10,535 nt of DNA from Deltaproteobacteria bacterium (GTDB lineage: Bacteria > Desulfobacterota > DSM-4660 > Desulfatiglandales > B25-G16), in the NCBI GenBank assembly GCA_020348625.1, contig CP070752.1, forward strand, positions 555,965 through 566,499. Reading direction: 5' to 3'. Under the pieces are notes generated by a model, which was not told the DNA's origin, searched no databases, and saw only the letters and a program-made list of their open reading frames with translations. Shown piece by piece: positions 9,301 to 10,535 of this stretch (position 1 is its first letter; every line of letters begins with the position of its first letter). The translations under genes were made by a program, and so were the position numbers.

Positions 9301-10466
9301 GCCATCTCTTGAGTAGGAGGGCTCGTCGGCCTCAATTTACGGTATATATCGAGAACTGCATCATCAGTGGTCGTAACCTTGTCAAGCTGCATGGTCTCCC
9401 TGATCGTTGGGCTCGCGTCCGTGCCCTCGAGGACCAACAAGTCTATCTCGCCAATACCCAGATTCGGCAGGGAATCCACGACCTCTTGTGTCAGGGCCTG
9501 ATTGGTTTTTACTAAGATCTCCCCGGTCTGAGGATCAACAATGTCATGGGCGGCAACCTTACCGACGACATAGTCCGAATTCACCGGTATCTCCTGTATT
9601 CCCCTGTCGGTCAGTTTCTTGTGTAGTTTCTTACTGAACTTCTCGCCTTTGCTGGCCAGTATTTTTCCGGTTTTTGGGTCACGTATATCTTCAACGATTC
9701 TCTTGTTTGAAACGCTATCTGCCTCCAACACACACCTAAAAGAGTCCGTGTCTACGAGTATCTTCTCTGTTCCATAGAAATGGCTCAAGATCTCTTCTTC
9801 TGAATAACCGAATGCCTTAAGAAGAATGGTAGCCGGAAACTTTCTCCTCCGGTCAATTCTGACGTAGAGGATGTCCTTGGCATCAAATTCGAAGTCAATC
9901 CAAGAACCTCGCAAGGGGATGATTCTCGCGGAATAAAGCGGTTTACCACTCGGATGTGTCTTGCCCATATCGTTATCAAAAAAGGCACCCGGTGAACGGT
10001 GAAGTTGACTGACGACCACCCGCTCCACACCGTTAATAATGAAGGTCCCTCGCTCAGTCATCATGGGCAAGGTACCGAAATAGATCTCCTGTTCCTTGAT
10101 ATCCCTGATGGTCCGAGTACCTGAAACCTCATCGAAATCAAAGACCAGCAGCTGAACTACTATCTTTACGGGCGCTTCATAATTCATTCCCTTTTTGATG
10201 CATTCTTCCTCATCGTACTTCACTTCTTCAAAGAAATACTTTACGAATTCCAGCGCGCACGTTTGATTCAAATCCTGGATAGGGAAGACGCTCTTGAATG
10301 CTCCCTCCAGCCCGATGTCCTTCCTCTCTTCCGGCAGAACATTCTTCTGCAAGAACCGTTCGTACGAATGCCTCTGGACATCTATGAGGTCAGGTATGTC
10401 AAGGATAGTCTTTATTCTGCCGAAATTCTTTCTTCGGTAATACCGAGCATTATCACTTTTGTTCAC
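6339..10466 (-). CDS. rpoB: DNA-directed RNA polymerase subunit beta, complete
   Basis: Beta forms one pincer of RNA polymerase, much of the active-site wall and the rifampicin pocket. From the chosen start the protein has 1375 residues (E. coli 1342). Visible in order: [17 protein letters not shown] near the N-terminus; [11 protein letters not shown] and [21 protein letters not shown] (lobe 1); an SI1-type insertion (about 230-365); the rifampicin cluster [11 protein letters not shown]...[11 protein letters not shown] (515-543); [48 protein letters not shown]; an SI2-type insertion (about 942-1065); [13 protein letters not shown] with Lys1089 and Lys1097 at the active site; and [18 protein letters not shown] near the C-terminus. 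Residues equivalent to E. coli Asp516, His526 and Ser531 are wild type, suggesting a rifampicin-sensitive enzyme. I place the start at GTG 10466 because AAGGAG lies nine bases upstream. The frame stays open to the window edge, and TTG 10505 or GTG 10502 are alternatives without a Shine-Dalgarno sequence. Confidence 0.95.
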   Translation of the reverse strand: MNKSDNARYYRRKNFGRIKTILDIPDLIDVQRHSYERFLQKNVLPEERKDIGLEGAFKSVFPIQDLNQTCALEFVKYFFEEVKYDEEECIKKGMNYEAPVKIVVQLLVFDFDEVSGTRTIRDIKEQEIYFGTLPMMTERGTFIINGVERVVVSQLHRSPGAFFDNDMGKTHPSGKPLYSARIIPLRGSWIDFEFDAKDILYVRIDRRRKFPATILLKAFGYSEEEILSHFYGTEKILVDTDSFRCVLEADSVSNKRIVEDIRDPKTGKILASKGEKFSKKLHKKLTDRGIQEIPVNSDYVVGKVAAHDIVDPQTGEILVKTNQALTQEVVDSLPNLGIGEIDLLVLEGTDASPTIRETMQLDKVTTTDDAVLDIYRKLRPTSPPTQEMAQAYFRGLFFNPSTYDLSPVGRLKMNYRLDQDVPLDMCTLRKEDIMETVKEVVRLSAREGTVDDIDHLGNRRVRSVGELLEEGYRVGLIRMQRAIKERMSLQDVETLMPRDLINSKPVSAVINEFFGSSQLSQFMDQTNPLSEITHKRRLSALGPGGLTRERAGFEVRDVHPSHYGRICPIETPEGPNIGLIVSLSTYSRINDFGFIETPYRRVNDGIVTDEIEYLTAMDEREYPIAQANAMLSADGHFVRDVVAARKGGEACLVPASEVRYMDVSPNQLVSIAASLIPFLEHDDANRALMGSNMQRQAVPLLQARSPLIGTGIEQTVVIHSGVAVVARDDGVVESVDASRIVIRAEREEEGVEIYKLLKFMRSNQSTCYNQSPIVSEGDRVKRGQIIADGPAMERGELALGRNVIVAFLSWGGYNFEDAILVSERLVRDDVFTSIHIEEFSVMARDTKLGQEEITRDIPNVGEEALAILDESGIVKLGAEVGAGDILVGKITPKGETQLSPEEKLLRAIFGEKAGDVKDTSLRVPPGVEGIVIDAQVFSRKGVEEDERSRSIQAAEINQLEKDKEDELSVIRRNAGVKLAALLEGKRLKSGIKNRDTGEVLAKKGQIIDQEFLETIPLEYWHGANIEAEMEVIEKMETLVSQYTQQVEALNERFQQKIKRLDMGDELSPGVIKMVKVFVAVKRKLSVGDKMAGRHGNKGVISLVLPVEDMPYFPDGTPVDIVLNPLGVPSRMNVGQILEAHLGWGSYELGRQIGELLDSAKDTKPLKARLREVFADQYGQLFDGISDEELRQSVSLMQDGIHMATPVFDGAREEEIEECLKKAGLPVSGQTTLYDGRTGESFDQPVTVGIMYMMKLHHLVDDKIHARSIGPYSLVTQQPLGGKAQFGGQRLGEMEVWAMESYGAAYSLQEFLTAKSDDVAGRTRMYEKIVKGHNLLEAGLPESFNVLVKELQSLGLELELNEDGEPQNLLDNDRIS

Positions 10467-10535
10467 GCTTATGATCTCCTTGTAGATCTTAGTAAAGGCC
10501 ACCAATTCGGAGGTAGACCAACCATTGATTGCGAA
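10467..10535 (-). other. Upstream leader of rpoB, cut by the window edge
   Basis: These 69 bases hold the rpoB ribosome binding site and otherwise nothing I recognise. There is no clear promoter and no sign of the C-terminus of rplL, which usually precedes rpoB. The rpoB frame has no stop here, so on this evidence alone a longer N-terminus is not formally excluded. Confidence 0.5.
10476..10481 (-). promoter_or_regulatory. Ribosome binding site deciding the rpoB start
   Basis: AAGGAG on the minus strand is nine bases before GTG 10466-10464. The region before the upstream alternatives (TTG 10505, GTG 10502) reads CTACCTCCG, which is pyrimidine-rich and cannot pair as a Shine-Dalgarno sequence. 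The start at 10466 also removes 13 residues that precede the region resembling known RpoB N-termini. Confidence 0.75.

Noticed and set aside
2..10466. A defence, mobile or otherwise undescribed accessory system hidden in the block
   Set aside because: Five intact housekeeping genes fill almost the whole window with spacers of 85 bases or less. No repeats, transposase fragments, RNA genes or foreign-looking frames were seen on either strand.

Overview
The window is a compact block of core transcription and translation genes, all read from the minus strand. In transcription order they are rpoB (RNA polymerase beta), rpoC (beta'), rpsL (ribosomal protein S12), rpsG (S7) and tuf (EF-Tu). All five frames are intact and near-full-length. 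The gaps are 14, 85, 29 and 80 bases. The plus strand carries only open frames antisense to these genes, and I see no independent gene there. There are no tRNA or rRNA genes, mobile elements, CRISPR arrays or attachment sites, and I find no previously undescribed system. This is an ordinary housekeeping locus with a few lineage-specific details.

The organism is a bacterium, most likely in or near the Deltaproteobacteria (Desulfobacterota). The N-terminus of RpoC (a [12 protein letters not shown] segment, then [19 protein letters not shown]) resembles the Geobacter/Desulfo-type beta' subunit as I remember it. Both large subunits carry the proteobacterial-type insertions: SI1 and SI2 in beta, and SI3 in the trigger loop of beta'. 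Base composition looks mid-range by eye. This placement is from memory of the families, not from a search.

Layout, right to left: positions 10535-10467 are the sequence just upstream of rpoB; its promoter and presumably rplL lie outside. rpoB most likely starts at a GTG at 10466 behind a good Shine-Dalgarno sequence. rpoC follows after 14 bases with a TTG start. An 85-base gap then holds a small hairpin and a promoter-like sequence that could start a separate str-type transcript of rpsL-rpsG-tuf. The tuf stop codon is at positions 2-4, so downstream genes are outside the window.

Three points deserve a second look. fusA (EF-G), normally between rpsG and tuf, is absent and replaced by 80 bases. 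EF-Tu carries a four-cysteine, zinc-knuckle-like cluster at residues 181-191, where the E. coli protein has none. The gap before tuf has two strong Shine-Dalgarno-like motifs, of which only the second is placed to serve tuf. The genes work together as the growth-rate core of gene expression: the catalytic subunits of RNA polymerase, two 30S proteins (decoding centre and head assembly) and the factor that delivers aminoacyl-tRNA.
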